Origin: Kocuria sp. TGY1127_2
Lineage (GTDB): Bacteria > Actinomycetota > Actinomycetes > Actinomycetales > Micrococcaceae
DNA: 64,000 nucleotides
NCBI RefSeq assembly: GCF_013394385.1
Contig: NZ_AP022834.1
Span: 1-64,000 of the forward strand
Direction: 5' to 3'
Shown here in pieces: positions 1 through 12,474 of this stretch. The notes beneath the pieces are model-generated. The model did not search any database and was not told the origin of the DNA. It saw only the letters and a program-made list of their open reading frames with translations. How positions within the stretch are numbered: the first letter of the stretch is position 1; each line of letters begins with the position of its first letter. Made by a program: the position numbers and the translations under genes.

Positions 1-1692
1 GTGAGCATTCAGGGCAACAACGAGATCCAGTCCCAGTGGGACGCGTGCATTACGGATCTTCAGGCAAATGCCGCCATCGCCCGCCGCTTGCGTGCTTTTC
101 TTCCCCTGGCCAAGCCACAGGGGCTCTTCGGCACCACGTTGATCGTTGCTGTCCCCAACGAATACACCCGCGGAATCTTCCAATCAGATATTCATCAGGC
201 GTTTAAAGAGGCCATCTCCAAGACCTTCGGCGAGGACATCACCGAAGCATTCGTCATCGACCCTGAGATGGATGTCTCCGAGTCCACGTCGGCTGCCCCC
301 GCGAAGACGCAAGATCAGAAACCCCAACCCTCAGAACAGTCCGCACCCCAGGAAAACCAGACAACGAGCTCGCCTGCTTCCCGGTCCCAGCCTGAACCGT
401 CTCTCAACCACGAGAATTCAGTGACCGTATCCGGCGTTTCGATTCCGCCGATCAATGAGCTCGAAGCCGAACGAGGCCACGCCACGTCCCATACTTCGCC
501 CGTCGACGTCCAGCACACGGACGAAGCCAGCGCCCCTCGTATCAAGAGGGACGACGTCGAATTGCCGGCGCCTCGAGTTGATCCTCCCCGCCAGGAACGC
601 AATATTCCGCGCGACTCATATGACCGGACTCAGGATGACATCGAATGGGACAGCTCAGCACGCCTCAACGACAAGTACATGTTCGATACTTTCGTGATCG
701 GGCAGTCCAACCGTTTCGCTCATGCGGCGGCGCTAGCCGTGGCCGAGAACCCGGCCAGCGCGTATAACCCGTTGTTCATATATGGAGACTCCGGGTTGGG
801 CAAGACACACTTGCTCCACGCAATCGGTCACTATGCCAAACGCTTTTACCCGAATCACCGCGTGCGGTACGTGAACTCCGAGGAATTCACCAACGATTTC
901 ATCAACTCGATTCGCGATGACGAGGGGTCCAGTTTCAAGCAGATCTATCGGAACGTGGATCTGCTTCTCATTGACGACATCCAGTTCTTGGCGGGCAAAG
1001 AGCACACGCAGGAAGAGTTCTTCCACACTTTCAATGCGCTGCACAACCACAAGAAGCAGATCGTGATCACCTCCGATCTGCCGCCCAAGCAACTGTCCGG
1101 ATTCGCAGAGCGCATGCGTTCCCGTTTCGAATGGGGATTGATCACTGACGTACAGCCTCCCGAGCTGGAGACACGTATTGCGATCCTCCGGAAGAAGGCT
1201 CAGAACGAAAACCTTGATGCTCCCGGGGACGTCATGGAGTACATCGCATCCAACATCACCACGAACATCCGTGAACTCGAGGGTGCTTTGATCCGTGTGA
1301 CGGCGTTCGCGTCGCTGAACAAGCAACGGGTCGATCTGCCTCTGGCCGAGTTGGTGCTCAAGGATCTGATCACCGATGACGGCGTCCCCGAAATCACTTC
1401 TTCTGCGATCCTGGGACAGACCGCGAACTATTTCGAAATTTCCTTGGAAGAGCTCCGCAGCAAATCACGTAACCGTACTCTCGTGACGGCCCGCCAGATC
1501 GCGATGTATCTGCTTCGGGAGCTGACTGACATGTCCTTGCCCAAGATCGGACAGGAATTCGGCGGCCGTGACCACACCACCGTGATGCACGCGGATCGGA
1601 AGATTCGAAAGCTCATGGGGGAGCGTCGTCAGATCTTCAACCAAGTCACCGAGCTCACCAACAGGATCAAACAGCAGCAGCGCGAAGGCTGA
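1..1692 (+). CDS. dnaA: Chromosomal replication initiator protein DnaA
   Basis: DnaA binds DnaA boxes at oriC, forms an ATP-dependent filament and opens the duplex for helicase loading. The 563-residue protein shows the four-domain layout: an N-terminal interaction domain (about 1-90), a long acidic and proline/serine-rich linker (about 91-215), and an AAA+ core with Walker A GDSGLGKT (262-269) and Walker [11 protein letters not shown] (321-330). It ends in the DNA-binding domain with the DnaA signature [15 protein letters not shown] (521-535). The start is GTG at base 1, so its promoter and ribosome binding site lie outside the window. The unusually long linker is normal for actinobacterial DnaA. 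oriC follows directly and dnaN comes next on the same strand. Identification is certain. Confidence 0.99.
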   Translation: MSIQGNNEIQSQWDACITDLQANAAIARRLRAFLPLAKPQGLFGTTLIVAVPNEYTRGIFQSDIHQAFKEAISKTFGEDITEAFVIDPEMDVSESTSAAPAKTQDQKPQPSEQSAPQENQTTSSPASRSQPEPSLNHENSVTVSGVSIPPINELEAERGHATSHTSPVDVQHTDEASAPRIKRDDVELPAPRVDPPRQERNIPRDSYDRTQDDIEWDSSARLNDKYMFDTFVIGQSNRFAHAAALAVAENPASAYNPLFIYGDSGLGKTHLLHAIGHYAKRFYPNHRVRYVNSEEFTNDFINSIRDDEGSSFKQIYRNVDLLLIDDIQFLAGKEHTQEEFFHTFNALHNHKKQIVITSDLPPKQLSGFAERMRSRFEWGLITDVQPPELETRIAILRKKAQNENLDAPGDVMEYIASNITTNIRELEGALIRVTAFASLNKQRVDLPLAELVLKDLITDDGVPEITSSAILGQTANYFEISLEELRSKSRNRTLVTARQIAMYLLRELTDMSLPKIGQEFGGRDHTTVMHADRKIRKLMGERRQIFNQVTELTNRIKQQQREG

Positions 1693-2128
1693 CCTTTATC
1701 CACACTTCCGCGGGATCACGCGGCAAGAGCTGTTTATTAACACCTGTGGATAAGTTTGTGGAATAAACCCCAAAATCTGTGGACCTTAAGGGGACGCAGA
1801 GGCAGAACCTGTGGAGTCGGCTCGCGGGCCCTCAAATCTCTGCACATCCCGTCCACCAGGGTGATCGATTTAACCCACATCCTGTCTACAGCCTGAACCC
1901 TGTGCCGGCACCGCTTAAGGCACTTATCCACAGTATCCACACGGGTTATTAACACTACCCATCGTTTAAAGAGATCATTCCAAATAACAAAACTCTGCTC
2001 CGAGTCCTGCCGGCGGAACCGGATGAGTCGCCCACCGAAATCCGTAATTACAAGAATCCTATGGAGACTCCGTCTCCGGTAGGCTCTATACAAAGACCCA
2101 CCATCTTCCAGAGAGGGACTTCGCGCAC
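1693..2128. other. oriC: Origin of replication oriC (dnaA-dnaN intergenic region)
   Basis: This 436-base gap between dnaA and dnaN holds perfect DnaA boxes TTATCCACA at 1696-1704 and 1924-1932 (plus strand) and 1745-1753 (minus strand). Near-matches include GTATCCACA at 1933-1941 and looser TGTGGA-type boxes around 1757, 1778, 1810 and 1871. AT-rich stretches with TTATTAAC occur near 1735 and 1946, and a long AT-rich segment covers about 1940-2060. Position and box density are those of a typical actinobacterial oriC. The dnaN promoter must lie in the last part of the gap (TAGGCTCTATAC near 2080), but its exact boxes are not clear. Confidence 0.93.
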
Positions 2129-3253
2129 GTGAAATTCTCAGTTGACCGGGACGTACTGGCCGAAGCCGTCACATGGACGGCACGTTCTCTCTCGCCTCGT
2201 CCGCCCGTACCGGTTCTCTCAGGCCTTCTGATTAAGGCTTCGGGTAACGAGGTCTCCATCGCGAGCTTCGATTACGAGACCTCGGCCAAACTGAACATTG
2301 CAGCCGAAGTCATTGAAGAAGGCGAAACGCTTGTTTCTGGTCGTCTGCTCGCGGATATCTGCCGTTCACTGCCCTCGGCACCCGTGGAGTTGGAAACCCG
2401 CGATTCCAAGGTCTATCTGAGCTGTCGTTCCTCGAAGTTCAACCTGGCAGCCATGCCGGTCTCCGAATACCCGGATCTCCCCGCACTTCCTGAGATCTCC
2501 GGAACCGTCGATGGCGCAGCTTTCGCACACGCAATTTCTCAGACCATCGTGGCAGCTAGCAAAGACGACACTCTTCCGATCCTCACGGGCGTACGTGTGG
2601 AAATCGAAGGTTCAACCATGACCCTTCTGGCCACGGATCGATACCGCCTTGCGATGAGAGAACTCACGTGGGAACCCACTGACCCGGAGATTTCCACGGC
2701 TGCTCTTATCAAGGCCAAAACGTTGAACGAGGTCGCCAAGACCCTGGGCAATGCTGGCCAGATGAACCTTGCGTTGTCCGATTCTCACGAATTGGTGGGC
2801 TTCGAATCGGGTGGACGCCGCACCACGAGTCTTCTGGTCGATGGCGAATACCCCAAAATCCGTTCTCTTTTCCCGGAGCAGACGCCGATTCATGCCGTCG
2901 TCAAGACCTCGGAATTGGTGGAAGCAGTTCGTCGCGTGTCTTTGGTGGCCGAACGAAACACACCCGTTCGTCTTGCCTTTTCACAGGGTCAGCTTGCGTT
3001 GGATGCGGGTACGGGAGAAGACGCCCAAGCCAATGAAATACTCGATGCCCGACTCGACGGCGACGACATCACAGTTGCTTTCAACCCGGTCTACTTGAGT
3101 GAAGGCCTGCACGCATTCGGAAGCGAGTACGTGCGATTTTCCTTTACGACGCCGCCCAAACCGGCCGTTTTGTCCGCTCAAGAGGACCCCGAGGGTGAAG
3201 ACGGTAAGGACTACCGCTACCTGTTGATGCCCGTGCGCCTACCGAACCAATAA
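2129..3253 (+). CDS. dnaN: DNA polymerase III subunit beta (sliding clamp)
   Basis: DnaN is the dimeric ring clamp that tethers DNA polymerase III to its template and recruits repair and regulatory proteins. The 374-residue length and opening MKFSVDRDVLAEAVTWTARS are typical. The three-fold repeated clamp domain organisation is implied by length and by family motifs such as PILTGVRVEIEG and the C-terminal YLLMPVRLP peptide. A GTG start at 2129 is preceded by an AGAGAGG-like ribosome binding site. It lies downstream of oriC and 12 bases upstream of recF, so dnaN, recF and the DUF721 gene are probably co-transcribed. Confidence 0.98.
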   Translation: MKFSVDRDVLAEAVTWTARSLSPRPPVPVLSGLLIKASGNEVSIASFDYETSAKLNIAAEVIEEGETLVSGRLLADICRSLPSAPVELETRDSKVYLSCRSSKFNLAAMPVSEYPDLPALPEISGTVDGAAFAHAISQTIVAASKDDTLPILTGVRVEIEGSTMTLLATDRYRLAMRELTWEPTDPEISTAALIKAKTLNEVAKTLGNAGQMNLALSDSHELVGFESGGRRTTSLLVDGEYPKIRSLFPEQTPIHAVVKTSELVEAVRRVSLVAERNTPVRLAFSQGQLALDAGTGEDAQANEILDARLDGDDITVAFNPVYLSEGLHAFGSEYVRFSFTTPPKPAVLSAQEDPEGEDGKDYRYLLMPVRLPNQ

Positions 3254-3265
3254 AGGAGCCGCGAG

Positions 3266-4489
3266 GTGTATATAGATCACCTCTCGCTCATGGACTTCAG
3301 AACCTACGGGTTCTTGGATCTGCCATTGACTACCGGACTGACTGTCATGGTCGGTCCCAACGGTGTGGGAAAAACCAACATCGTCGAGGCTGTCGATTAC
3401 AGCGCAAATTTGGCCTCGCACCGTGTCAGCAACGATTCTCCGCTCATCAGGGTCGGAGCCGACCGGTCCTACATCCGTTCCCGAGTGATCCGGGGCCATC
3501 AGCAGACAGTCATGGAACTCGAGATCACCCCGGGCAAAGCCAACCGGGTTCGTATCAACCGCGCAGCTCCGGTTCGCGTCCGAGAAGCCCTCGGGATTTG
3601 CCAGACGGTTCTGTTCTCTCCGGAAGACCTTGGACTCATCAAGGCAGAACCTGCCGGTCGTCGTCGTTTTGTCGATGATCTTGCCGTTTCACTTCGCCCA
3701 GTTCTGGGCGGATACCGTGCCGACTACGAAAAAGTTCTTCGTCAAAGAAATGCCCTTCTCAAGTCCCTCCGCAAACGAGGGCCGGGCAGGGCTTTGGGCG
3801 AGGACGAGCAGGCAACGCTCGATGTATGGAACGGCCAGCTCGTCAATCTCGGGGCACGCATCATGCAGGCACGCTTCCAAGTCCTTGCGGGACTGTTACC
3901 CCAAGCCGACCGGGCGTACGAGCAGCTCACGGACGGCGGCAAGAACCTCGGTTTCGTCTACGAATCTTCGTCTCTAGGCCCCCGGGACGGGTCTGACATC
4001 GTGTCTTTGGCACGAATCCCGTTGCTTGAATTAGGCGCAATGATCGAATCCGCGCTCGAGGAGCGAGCCCCGGAGGAAATCGAACGCGGGATGAGCCTTG
4101 TCGGTCCGCATCGCGATGAAATCACGCTCATGCTCGGAAATATTCCTGCGCGAGGATATGCTTCCCACGGGGAGACATGGTCCTACGCTCTGGCCTTGCG
4201 GCTTGGCTCCTGGTACATGCATCAAGCGGATCATGACGATCCATCTGCATGCCCCATTCTGATCCTGGACGACGTCTTTGCTGAACTCGACGCCACACGT
4301 CGTGCCCGACTCGCGAAGATCGTATCCGGCGCCGAACAAGTGCTCGTGACCTGCGCTGTCGAACAAGACCTCCCGAAAGAGCTCGATGCCGCTCGCCGTA
4401 TTGTCAGGGTCAGCCCTGGTCAGGCGGTCGTTGCCGAAGACGTGCATGTCGAGGAGGACGTGTCTCAAGGCGGTGACCCCGAAGAATGA
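3266..4489 (+). CDS. recF: DNA replication and repair protein RecF
   Basis: RecF is an SMC-like ABC ATPase that helps load RecA at single-strand gaps during recombinational repair. The 407-residue protein starts with the typical MYIDHLSLMDFRTY. It carries Walker A VGPNGVGKTN (about 29-38), the RecF signature around SLVGPHRDE, and Walker B ILILDDVFAELD near the C-terminus. The start is GTG, preceded by AAAGGAG. Its 3' end overlaps the next gene by four bases (ATGA), indicating translational coupling. No gnd gene sits between dnaN and recF, unlike in some Arthrobacter relatives. Confidence 0.97.
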   Translation: MYIDHLSLMDFRTYGFLDLPLTTGLTVMVGPNGVGKTNIVEAVDYSANLASHRVSNDSPLIRVGADRSYIRSRVIRGHQQTVMELEITPGKANRVRINRAAPVRVREALGICQTVLFSPEDLGLIKAEPAGRRRFVDDLAVSLRPVLGGYRADYEKVLRQRNALLKSLRKRGPGRALGEDEQATLDVWNGQLVNLGARIMQARFQVLAGLLPQADRAYEQLTDGGKNLGFVYESSSLGPRDGSDIVSLARIPLLELGAMIESALEERAPEEIERGMSLVGPHRDEITLMLGNIPARGYASHGETWSYALALRLGSWYMHQADHDDPSACPILILDDVFAELDATRRARLAKIVSGAEQVLVTCAVEQDLPKELDAARRIVRVSPGQAVVAEDVHVEEDVSQGGDPEE

Positions 4490-5121
4490 CACCTTCCCGT
4501 TCGGACGATGTTCCGGAGGAGGCCACCCGTCGGTCCCTTGAACAGAACCAAATCGACGCTCCGGCGTCGCTATTGCAACGACTGCGCACCGCAGCCAAAG
4601 AACGGGGTGAAGGCCGACTCACGGGTAATGCCGCGAAGAAGGTTATACGCGATTTTGGTGAGATCGTCTCTGCCGAACCAGGGCAGTCCACCAAGAGGCG
4701 GTGGCGCGAAGAAGGCTGGGACCCCCGGACGCTGGGAGGATATACGGGTCCCGGGAAATCCTCGCGCGATCCGCAGGGTCTGGGGTCGGTGATCAACCAC
4801 ATGATCGCTTCACGTGGATGGAAAGAACCGGTCGCGGTCAGCAGTGTTCTCGCCAGATGGTCGGACATTGTGGGGCCTTCCATCGCGGCCCATTCGACAC
4901 CTGAGAACTATGAGAACTCGGAGGTCGTGATTCGGTGCGACTCGACGAACTATGCCACTATTCTGCGCACCATGACGCCGCAACTGATGCATACCTTTGA
5001 ATCAGAATTGGGCCCCGGAATCGTGACGAAGATCAGCGTTTTCGGCCCGAACGTTCCCACATGGCGCAAAGGACGGCGAGTGGCCCCTGGCGGCCGAGGG
5101 CCACGAGATACCTACGGGTAG
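4486..5121 (+). CDS. DUF721 (DciA-like) family protein
   Basis: This 211-residue protein has an N-terminal basic, low-complexity half and a conserved C-terminal DUF721 domain from about residue 95, containing WSDIVGPSIAAHS and a segment ending GPNVPTWRKGRR. DUF721 proteins next to recF and gyrB are standard in actinobacteria. Members of this superfamily include DciA, reported as a loader or operator of the replicative helicase in bacteria lacking DnaC, so a replication role is likely by family and position. The start overlaps recF by four bases. The 3' end overlaps the convergent fdhD gene by ten bases. Function in this lineage is inferred, not shown. Confidence 0.9.
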   Translation: MTPSRSDDVPEEATRRSLEQNQIDAPASLLQRLRTAAKERGEGRLTGNAAKKVIRDFGEIVSAEPGQSTKRRWREEGWDPRTLGGYTGPGKSSRDPQGLGSVINHMIASRGWKEPVAVSSVLARWSDIVGPSIAAHSTPENYENSEVVIRCDSTNYATILRTMTPQLMHTFESELGPGIVTKISVFGPNVPTWRKGRRVAPGGRGPRDTYG

Positions 5122-5966
5122 GCGAGCTCCGAGACGGGCAGGACCCGGTGATCCCCGCTGTACAGCACAAACCGATTGCCCCGGACGAAACCGGCCAAGG
5201 TCATGCCCGCATCCTTGGCGAGGTCAACGGCCAGAGAGGACGGCGCAGAAACCGAAGCCAACATCGGTATGCCTGCCATGGCCGCTTTCTGAGTCAGCTC
5301 GAAGCTGGCTCTTCCCGAAACCATCAGAACGTGCTGACTGAGCGGAAGTTTCCCATGCAGGAGAGCCCAGCCCAAGACTTTGTCGACGGCGTTGTGGCGT
5401 CCTACGTCCTCTCGAATAGCGACCAATTCCCCGGTCTCACCGTTGAAAAGGCCAGCGGCGTGCAGGCCGCCCGTGCGGTCGAAGACTTTTTGTTTGGCCC
5501 GCAGGATTTCCGGCATTTCGAGCACGAATTCCTCGGACAAGCGCAGAGGATCCTCGTCAACCGGGAACAAGGATTTCTGATGCACCTGATCGATGCTCGT
5601 TCTACCGCACATTCCACACGCGCTCGACATCACGACGTTGCGTTCCTGGTAATGGAAAGGGGGCAAGACCCAAGGTTGGAGGACGACGTCGACGGTGTTG
5701 TCCCCGTCTTCGGCACCCGGGCCGAAGTCCTTGCGGCAGTACCTGATCGACGAGACCTGCTCGCCGTCGGTAATCACACCTTCGCTCAGCAGAAAACCCG
5801 CGGCGAGGGAGAAATCTTCGGTCGGGGTACGCATGGTCACCGCGAGGCGACGCCCGTTGACGCGGATCTCGAGCGGCTCTTCGGCAGCGACCATATCGGC
5901 ACGCGCTTCTCTGCGGCCGTCTTGATCCACTCGAATGACCCTGGTGCGGGATTCACTACGACTCAT
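5112..5966 (-). CDS. fdhD: Formate dehydrogenase accessory sulfurtransferase FdhD
   Basis: FdhD transfers sulfur from a cysteine desulfurase to the molybdenum cofactor of formate dehydrogenase, which needs the sulfido ligand for activity. The 284-residue protein has the family CxxC in SSACGMCGRTS (Cys117 and Cys120), the N-terminal PLEIRVNG element and the late VSGRASFELTQKA motif. It is transcribed away from gyrB and follows a DUF6457 gene with a 6-base gap, so the two form an operon. No formate dehydrogenase subunit lies in the window, so the target enzyme must be encoded elsewhere. The 3' end overlaps the DUF721 gene tail to tail. Confidence 0.95.
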   Translation of the reverse strand: MSRSESRTRVIRVDQDGRREARADMVAAEEPLEIRVNGRRLAVTMRTPTEDFSLAAGFLLSEGVITDGEQVSSIRYCRKDFGPGAEDGDNTVDVVLQPWVLPPFHYQERNVVMSSACGMCGRTSIDQVHQKSLFPVDEDPLRLSEEFVLEMPEILRAKQKVFDRTGGLHAAGLFNGETGELVAIREDVGRHNAVDKVLGWALLHGKLPLSQHVLMVSGRASFELTQKAAMAGIPMLASVSAPSSLAVDLAKDAGMTLAGFVRGNRFVLYSGDHRVLPVSELAYP

Positions 5967-5972
5967 GAAACT

Positions 5973-6293
5973 CTATTCACCTGCATCCGGATCGATCCCA
6001 GCTTGGCGCTGGGTCCGGGCGACGAGCTCTCTGATCTGCTCGGACAATTCTATGAGTTGCTCTTCTGCCGGAACGGCGGCCTCGGCGGAGTTGGATTGAG
6101 CAGCCAAACGCAACCCGAGAGCCACCCCCACAAGGTACGAGCTCGTGGGTGCGCCCGGTCGAACGATTCCGTGAGCCACGTCCTTGGTCATCTTGAGAAT
6201 CGGTCCCGGAACCACGACGTCGCGCGGCAAATCGAGCTCGTCGGCAACCATCTCGAGCCATTCCACAAGGTCAGGCAATTCTTGGTCGGTCAT
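5973..6293 (-). CDS. DUF6457 domain protein, molybdenum-cofactor-associated
   Basis: A small helical protein of about 106 residues with the DUF6457 pattern (LVEWLEMVADELDLP, then GIVRPGAPTSSYLVGVALG). In actinobacteria this domain is also found fused to or next to MobA-like nucleotidyltransferases, which links it to molybdenum cofactor handling. Here it precedes fdhD in an apparent two-gene operon. The ATG at 6293 is preferred because AGAAAGG lies six bases upstream. A GTG ten codons earlier (6323) is in frame but has no clear ribosome binding site. No catalytic motif is visible, and an adaptor or cofactor-binding role is only inferred. Confidence 0.8.
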   Translation of the reverse strand: MTDQELPDLVEWLEMVADELDLPRDVVVPGPILKMTKDVAHGIVRPGAPTSSYLVGVALGLRLAAQSNSAEAAVPAEEQLIELSEQIRELVARTQRQAGIDPDAGE

Positions 6294-8721
<2,428 letters not shown>

Positions 8722-8813
8722 CCGAATCCAAATATTTCAACTAGGGAATATTGCGGATCAAAGGCCCGGTATCGAGCGACTGAAGACTTTCATCAGGACG
8801 GAACACAAGAAAC

Positions 8814-11486
8814 ATGAGTACCGAAGACAACGGTTCGAATCAGAATCCTCAAGAGGGCGAACCCATCGAGGGTGAGATCGTAGACAGCGACGCGGAGGCG
8901 ACCCCCAAAATCGCGGATCGCATCGAGCACATCGACCTCCAGACCGAGATGCAACGGTCTTACCTCGATTACGCCATGGCCGTCATCGTCGGTCGTGCAC
9001 TGCCTGACGTCCGCGACGGCCTCAAGCCGGTTCACCGACGCGTCATCTACGCGATGTACGACGGTGGGTACCGGCCTGATCGTTCTTTCAACAAATGTGC
9101 CCGCGTCGTCGGTGAAGTCATGGGGCAGTACCACCCGCACGGCGACTCCGCGATCTACGACACTCTCGTACGTCTGATCCAGAACTGGATCATGCGTTAC
9201 CCGCTTGCGCTGGGACAGGGGAACTTCGGCTCCCCCGGTAACGACGGCGCCGCAGCGCCTCGTTACACCGAGTGCAAGATGGCACCGCTCGCCATGGAAA
9301 TGGTGCGGGACATCCAAGAGAACACCGTCGATTTCCAGGACAACTACGACGGAAAGAATCAAGAACCGGTCGTCCTTCCGGCTCGATTCCCCAACCTCCT
9401 GGTCAATGGTTCCTCCGGTATCGCCGTTGGTATGGCAACCAACATCCCACCGCATAACCTCCGAGAGGTAGCGGAAGGCGTTCAGTGGTACCTCGAGAAT
9501 CCCGAGGCATCCGACGAAGAGCTGCTCAATGCCCTGATTGCGCGTGTCAAGGGGCCGGACTTCCCGACGGGCGCGCAGATCCTCGGGCACAAGGGGATCG
9601 AAGAGGCCTACCGGACGGGCCGTGGATCGATCACCATGCGGGCCGTCGTCAATGTCGAGGAGCTTCACGGGCGTACTTGCCTCGTGGTCACGGAATTGCC
9701 TTACCAGGCCAATCCCGACAACCTCGCCATCAAGATCGCCGACCTGATCCGCGACGGCAAGATCAGCGGAATTGCGGATCTGCGGGATGAAACCTCCGGT
9801 CGCACGGGTCAACGCCTCGTCATCGTGCTCAAGCGTGACGCCGTGGCCAAGGTTGTTCTCAATAACCTGTACAAGCACACCCAGCTGCAGGAGAATTTCT
9901 CGGCGAACATGCTCGCGATCGTCGACGGCGTTCCGCGCACGCTGTCGCTGGACGCATTCATCCGCCACTGGGTACAGCACCAGATGGACGTCATCGTCCG
10001 CCGCACGCAGTTCCGACTGCGCCAGGCGGAAGAAGAGGCGCACATCCTCCGCGGCCTCCTCAAGGCCTTGGACGCCCTGGACGAAGTCATTCAGCTGATC
10101 CGCAACTCCTCGACGGCCGATGATGCCCGCACGGGACTCATGGAGTACCTGGACATCGACGAGGCGCAGGCGCAGGCGATTCTGAACATGCAGTTGCGTC
10201 GTCTCGCGGCCCTGGAACGCAAAAAAATCCAGGACCGTCACGACGAGCTCATGCGTCTGATCGAGGGATACAAGGAAATCATCGCTTCCGAGCAGCGTCA
10301 GCGCGACTTGATCTCGGAGGAAATGCGGGACGTTGTTAACCGTTACGGCGATGACCGACGGACCCAGATCCTGATGGGCTACGACGGAGACATGTCGATC
10401 GAGGATCTCATTCCCGAAGAAGACATGGTCGTCACGATTACCCGGGGTGGTTACGTCAAGCGGACCAGGATCGACCAATACCGTTCGCAGCATCGCGGCG
10501 GTAAGGGCATCCGGGGGGCGCAGTTGCGCGGCGACGACGTCGTTGAACACCTCGTCGTCACCACGACGCACAACTGGATTCTGTTCTTCACGAACTTCGG
10601 TCGCGTGTACCGCACGAAGGCCTATGAACTCATCGAAGCGGGTCGCGACGCCAAGGGTCAGCACGTGGCCAACCTTCTGGCCTTCCAGCCAGGAGAGACG
10701 ATCGCCCGTGTGATGGCTCTCCGGACGTACGAGGACGCGCCATACCTGGTCTTGGCGACAAAACACGGCTTGGTCAAGAAATCTCGTCTGAGCGATTACG
10801 ACACCAACCGTACCGCCGGCGTCATCGCGATCAATCTGCGGGACGAGGACGAGCTGATTTCGGCTCAGCTCGCGCATTCCGACGACGACCTCATGCTCAT
10901 CTCGCGCAAGGGCCAGTCCCTGCGTTTCACCGCGACCGACGAAGCGCTTCGCCCCATGGGCCGCGCGACGAGCGGTGTGACCGGCATGAAGTTCCGGGAC
11001 GGTGATGAGCTCCTCGCTGCAAATGTCGTGAGCGATGATTCGTACGTGTTCGTGGTCACCGAGGGCGGCTACGCCAAACGGACCAAGGTCGAGGAATACC
11101 GCGTCCAAGGGCGTGGTGGACTCGGTATCAAGGTTGCCAAACTCGTCGAGGACCGTGGCGACCTGGTCGGAGGCCTGATCGTTGGTGCCGACGACGAAGT
11201 CCTGGTAGTCATGCAGTCGGGCAAGGTAGCTCGGTCGCTCGTGTCGGAGGTGCCCGCAAAGGGTCGTGACACGATGGGCGTAATATTTGCCAAGCCCGGC
11301 AAGAACGACAGGATTCTTTCCATCGCTCGAAACCAGGACAAGGGTATTGACGAGGGCCAAGAGATCGCCGAAGACGGAACGGTTGAGGTGCTCGACGCCG
11401 AAAATGAAGTACCGTTGGACAACGGTAGTGAACAGACTGATACCCCGGCCGAGTCGGAATCTTCATCACACGGAGGTAGTGAGTGA
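8814..11486 (+). CDS. gyrA: DNA gyrase subunit A
   Basis: GyrA is the DNA cleavage and religation subunit of gyrase. The 890-residue protein has the winged-helix and tower region, with the catalytic tyrosine in APRYTECKM, and six beta-pinwheel repeats in the C-terminal domain. The GyrA box is QHRGGKG. The quinolone-resistance region reads [10 protein letters not shown], keeping serine and aspartate at the positions equivalent to E. coli Ser83 and Asp87. There is no intein. The acidic, serine-rich tail after about residue 850 is typical of actinobacterial GyrA. The stop overlaps the start of the DUF3566 gene. Confidence 0.98.
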   Translation: MSTEDNGSNQNPQEGEPIEGEIVDSDAEATPKIADRIEHIDLQTEMQRSYLDYAMAVIVGRALPDVRDGLKPVHRRVIYAMYDGGYRPDRSFNKCARVVGEVMGQYHPHGDSAIYDTLVRLIQNWIMRYPLALGQGNFGSPGNDGAAAPRYTECKMAPLAMEMVRDIQENTVDFQDNYDGKNQEPVVLPARFPNLLVNGSSGIAVGMATNIPPHNLREVAEGVQWYLENPEASDEELLNALIARVKGPDFPTGAQILGHKGIEEAYRTGRGSITMRAVVNVEELHGRTCLVVTELPYQANPDNLAIKIADLIRDGKISGIADLRDETSGRTGQRLVIVLKRDAVAKVVLNNLYKHTQLQENFSANMLAIVDGVPRTLSLDAFIRHWVQHQMDVIVRRTQFRLRQAEEEAHILRGLLKALDALDEVIQLIRNSSTADDARTGLMEYLDIDEAQAQAILNMQLRRLAALERKKIQDRHDELMRLIEGYKEIIASEQRQRDLISEEMRDVVNRYGDDRRTQILMGYDGDMSIEDLIPEEDMVVTITRGGYVKRTRIDQYRSQHRGGKGIRGAQLRGDDVVEHLVVTTTHNWILFFTNFGRVYRTKAYELIEAGRDAKGQHVANLLAFQPGETIARVMALRTYEDAPYLVLATKHGLVKKSRLSDYDTNRTAGVIAINLRDEDELISAQLAHSDDDLMLISRKGQSLRFTATDEALRPMGRATSGVTGMKFRDGDELLAANVVSDDSYVFVVTEGGYAKRTKVEEYRVQGRGGLGIKVAKLVEDRGDLVGGLIVGADDEVLVVMQSGKVARSLVSEVPAKGRDTMGVIFAKPGKNDRILSIARNQDKGIDEGQEIAEDGTVEVLDAENEVPLDNGSEQTDTPAESESSSHGGSE

Positions 11487-12067
11487 GCACCAATAACCCT
11501 GGTAACGCGGCAGGAAGACCCTCCACGTCCGCCAGCTCCTCTGCGCGAAAGCCCGCGGATAATCGCCGCAAGCCAGCCGCCAACTCCAATCGTGGTGACT
11601 CGGTGACAGCGACCAAGTCTGCACCATCCAACGGACCCGCCAACGGAAAGAAACGACCGGCGTCTTCGGGAGGTCGGCCTTTGGTTCGGCCAGCGCCGCG
11701 TTCCAAAGTCCGCCGTGCCCACTTGACAGTGGCCAAAGTGGATCTTTGGTCGATTGCCAAGCTGGTTTTTCTTCTCTCCGTTGCCGTAGGCATCGTCGTC
11801 GTGGTGGCAACCGTGATTCTGTGGCTGGTATTCGACATCACCGGTATCTTCGGTGGAGTGGACTCGGTCCTATCGATGCTTTCCAGTCAGGGCAATGCGG
11901 TATCGATCACGGATTACCTGTCCTTGGGCCAGGTGGCTCTCTATGCGACAATCCTTTCGATCGTGAACGTTGTTCTCATGACGCTCCTGGGTGTCATCTC
12001 GGCGTTCCTGTACAACATTGCGGCTAGACTGGTGGGCGGTATCGGAGTGACCCTCACCGACGACTGA
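11483..12067 (+). CDS. DUF3566 domain membrane protein
   Basis: This 194-residue protein has a long basic, disordered N-terminal half rich in Ser, Pro, Lys and Arg. From about residue 80 follows a conserved DUF3566 domain starting [29 protein letters not shown], with two membrane segments (about 95-120 and 150-175). The GTG start overlaps the gyrA stop by four bases. DUF3566 directly after gyrA and before tRNA-Ile is a hallmark of actinobacterial origin regions. Its function is unknown. Position next to gyrase and a basic cytoplasmic arm have prompted ideas of a membrane link to the origin, but the sequence gives no proof. Confidence 0.92.
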   Translation: MSTNNPGNAAGRPSTSASSSARKPADNRRKPAANSNRGDSVTATKSAPSNGPANGKKRPASSGGRPLVRPAPRSKVRRAHLTVAKVDLWSIAKLVFLLSVAVGIVVVVATVILWLVFDITGIFGGVDSVLSMLSSQGNAVSITDYLSLGQVALYATILSIVNVVLMTLLGVISAFLYNIAARLVGGIGVTLTDD

Positions 12068-12164
12068 CAGACGTGGTGTCTTCTCCTGTGGGGGAGGTCA
12101 CCGAAGGTGAATTTGGCCCGGGCGGGGTAGTCATGTAGTGTTTTATCTCGGCCCAAGGCCAAAG

Positions 12165-12238
12165 GGGCGTATAGCTCAGACGGTTAGAGCGCTTCGCTGA
12201 TAACGAAGAGGTCCCAGGTTCAATTCCTGGTACGCCCA
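12165..12238 (+). tRNA. tRNA-Ile (anticodon GAT)
   Basis: A 74-base cloverleaf. The acceptor stem GGGCGTA pairs with TACGCCC, the anticodon stem is CTTCG/CGAAG with loop CTGATAA (anticodon GAT at 12199-12201), and the T-arm is CAGGTTCAATTCCTG. The discriminator is A, and the 3' CCA is not encoded. It sits in the usual actinobacterial position after the DUF3566 gene. Confidence 0.98.
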
Positions 12239-12266
12239 CAGAATCCTTTCCAAGGAGGAGGTTCCC

Positions 12267-12386
12267 ATGAGGAAGATCCTGGCAGCCCTCGCGGCTGGTA
12301 CGGTAGCTTTCGTGGTAACCAAACGTGTGAAGGATTCTCAGGAAACCAAGAGAACGTGGAGTACTTCCACCGACAAGGTTGACTGA
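12267..12386 (+). CDS. DLW-39 family small protein
   Basis: An open frame of exactly 39 codons lies between the two tRNA genes and is preceded by a strong AAGGAGGAG ribosome binding site six bases before the ATG. The peptide begins MRKILAALAAGTVAFVV, a short hydrophobic helix, and ends in a charged tail with a Trp at position 30 (KRTWSTSTDKVD). This matches the DLW-39 family of actinobacterial micropeptides in length, position between tRNA-Ile and tRNA-Ala, and the Trp-containing tail, although the exact Asp-Leu-Trp triplet is Arg-Thr-Trp here. The function of the family is unknown. A single membrane-inserted helix is likely. Confidence 0.85.
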   Translation: MRKILAALAAGTVAFVVTKRVKDSQETKRTWSTSTDKVD

Positions 12387-12391
12387 CCTGC

Positions 12392-12464
12392 GGGGGCGTG
12401 GCGCAATTGGTAGCGCATCTGCTTTGCAAGCAGAGGGTTAGGGGTTCGAGTCCCCTCGCCTCCA
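12392..12464 (+). tRNA. tRNA-Ala (anticodon TGC)
   Basis: A 73-base cloverleaf. The acceptor GGGGGCG pairs with CGCCTCC (one G-T pair). The anticodon stem TCTGC/GCAGA carries loop TTTGCAA, with anticodon TGC at 12425-12427. The T-arm is AGGGGTTCGAGTCCCCT. The CCA end is only partly present (ACC), so it is not fully encoded. It begins only five bases after the DLW-39 stop codon. Confidence 0.98.
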
Positions 12465-12474
12465 CCGAATGAAT

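Noticed and set aside
8793-11360. Very long open frame (855 codons) antisense to gyrA
   Set aside because: It lies entirely opposite gyrA, has no family resemblance, and reflects codon bias in a high-GC gene.
12391-12470. Encoded CCA end on the tRNA genes
   Set aside because: Only ACA or ACC follows the acceptor stems, so the CCA is added after transcription.
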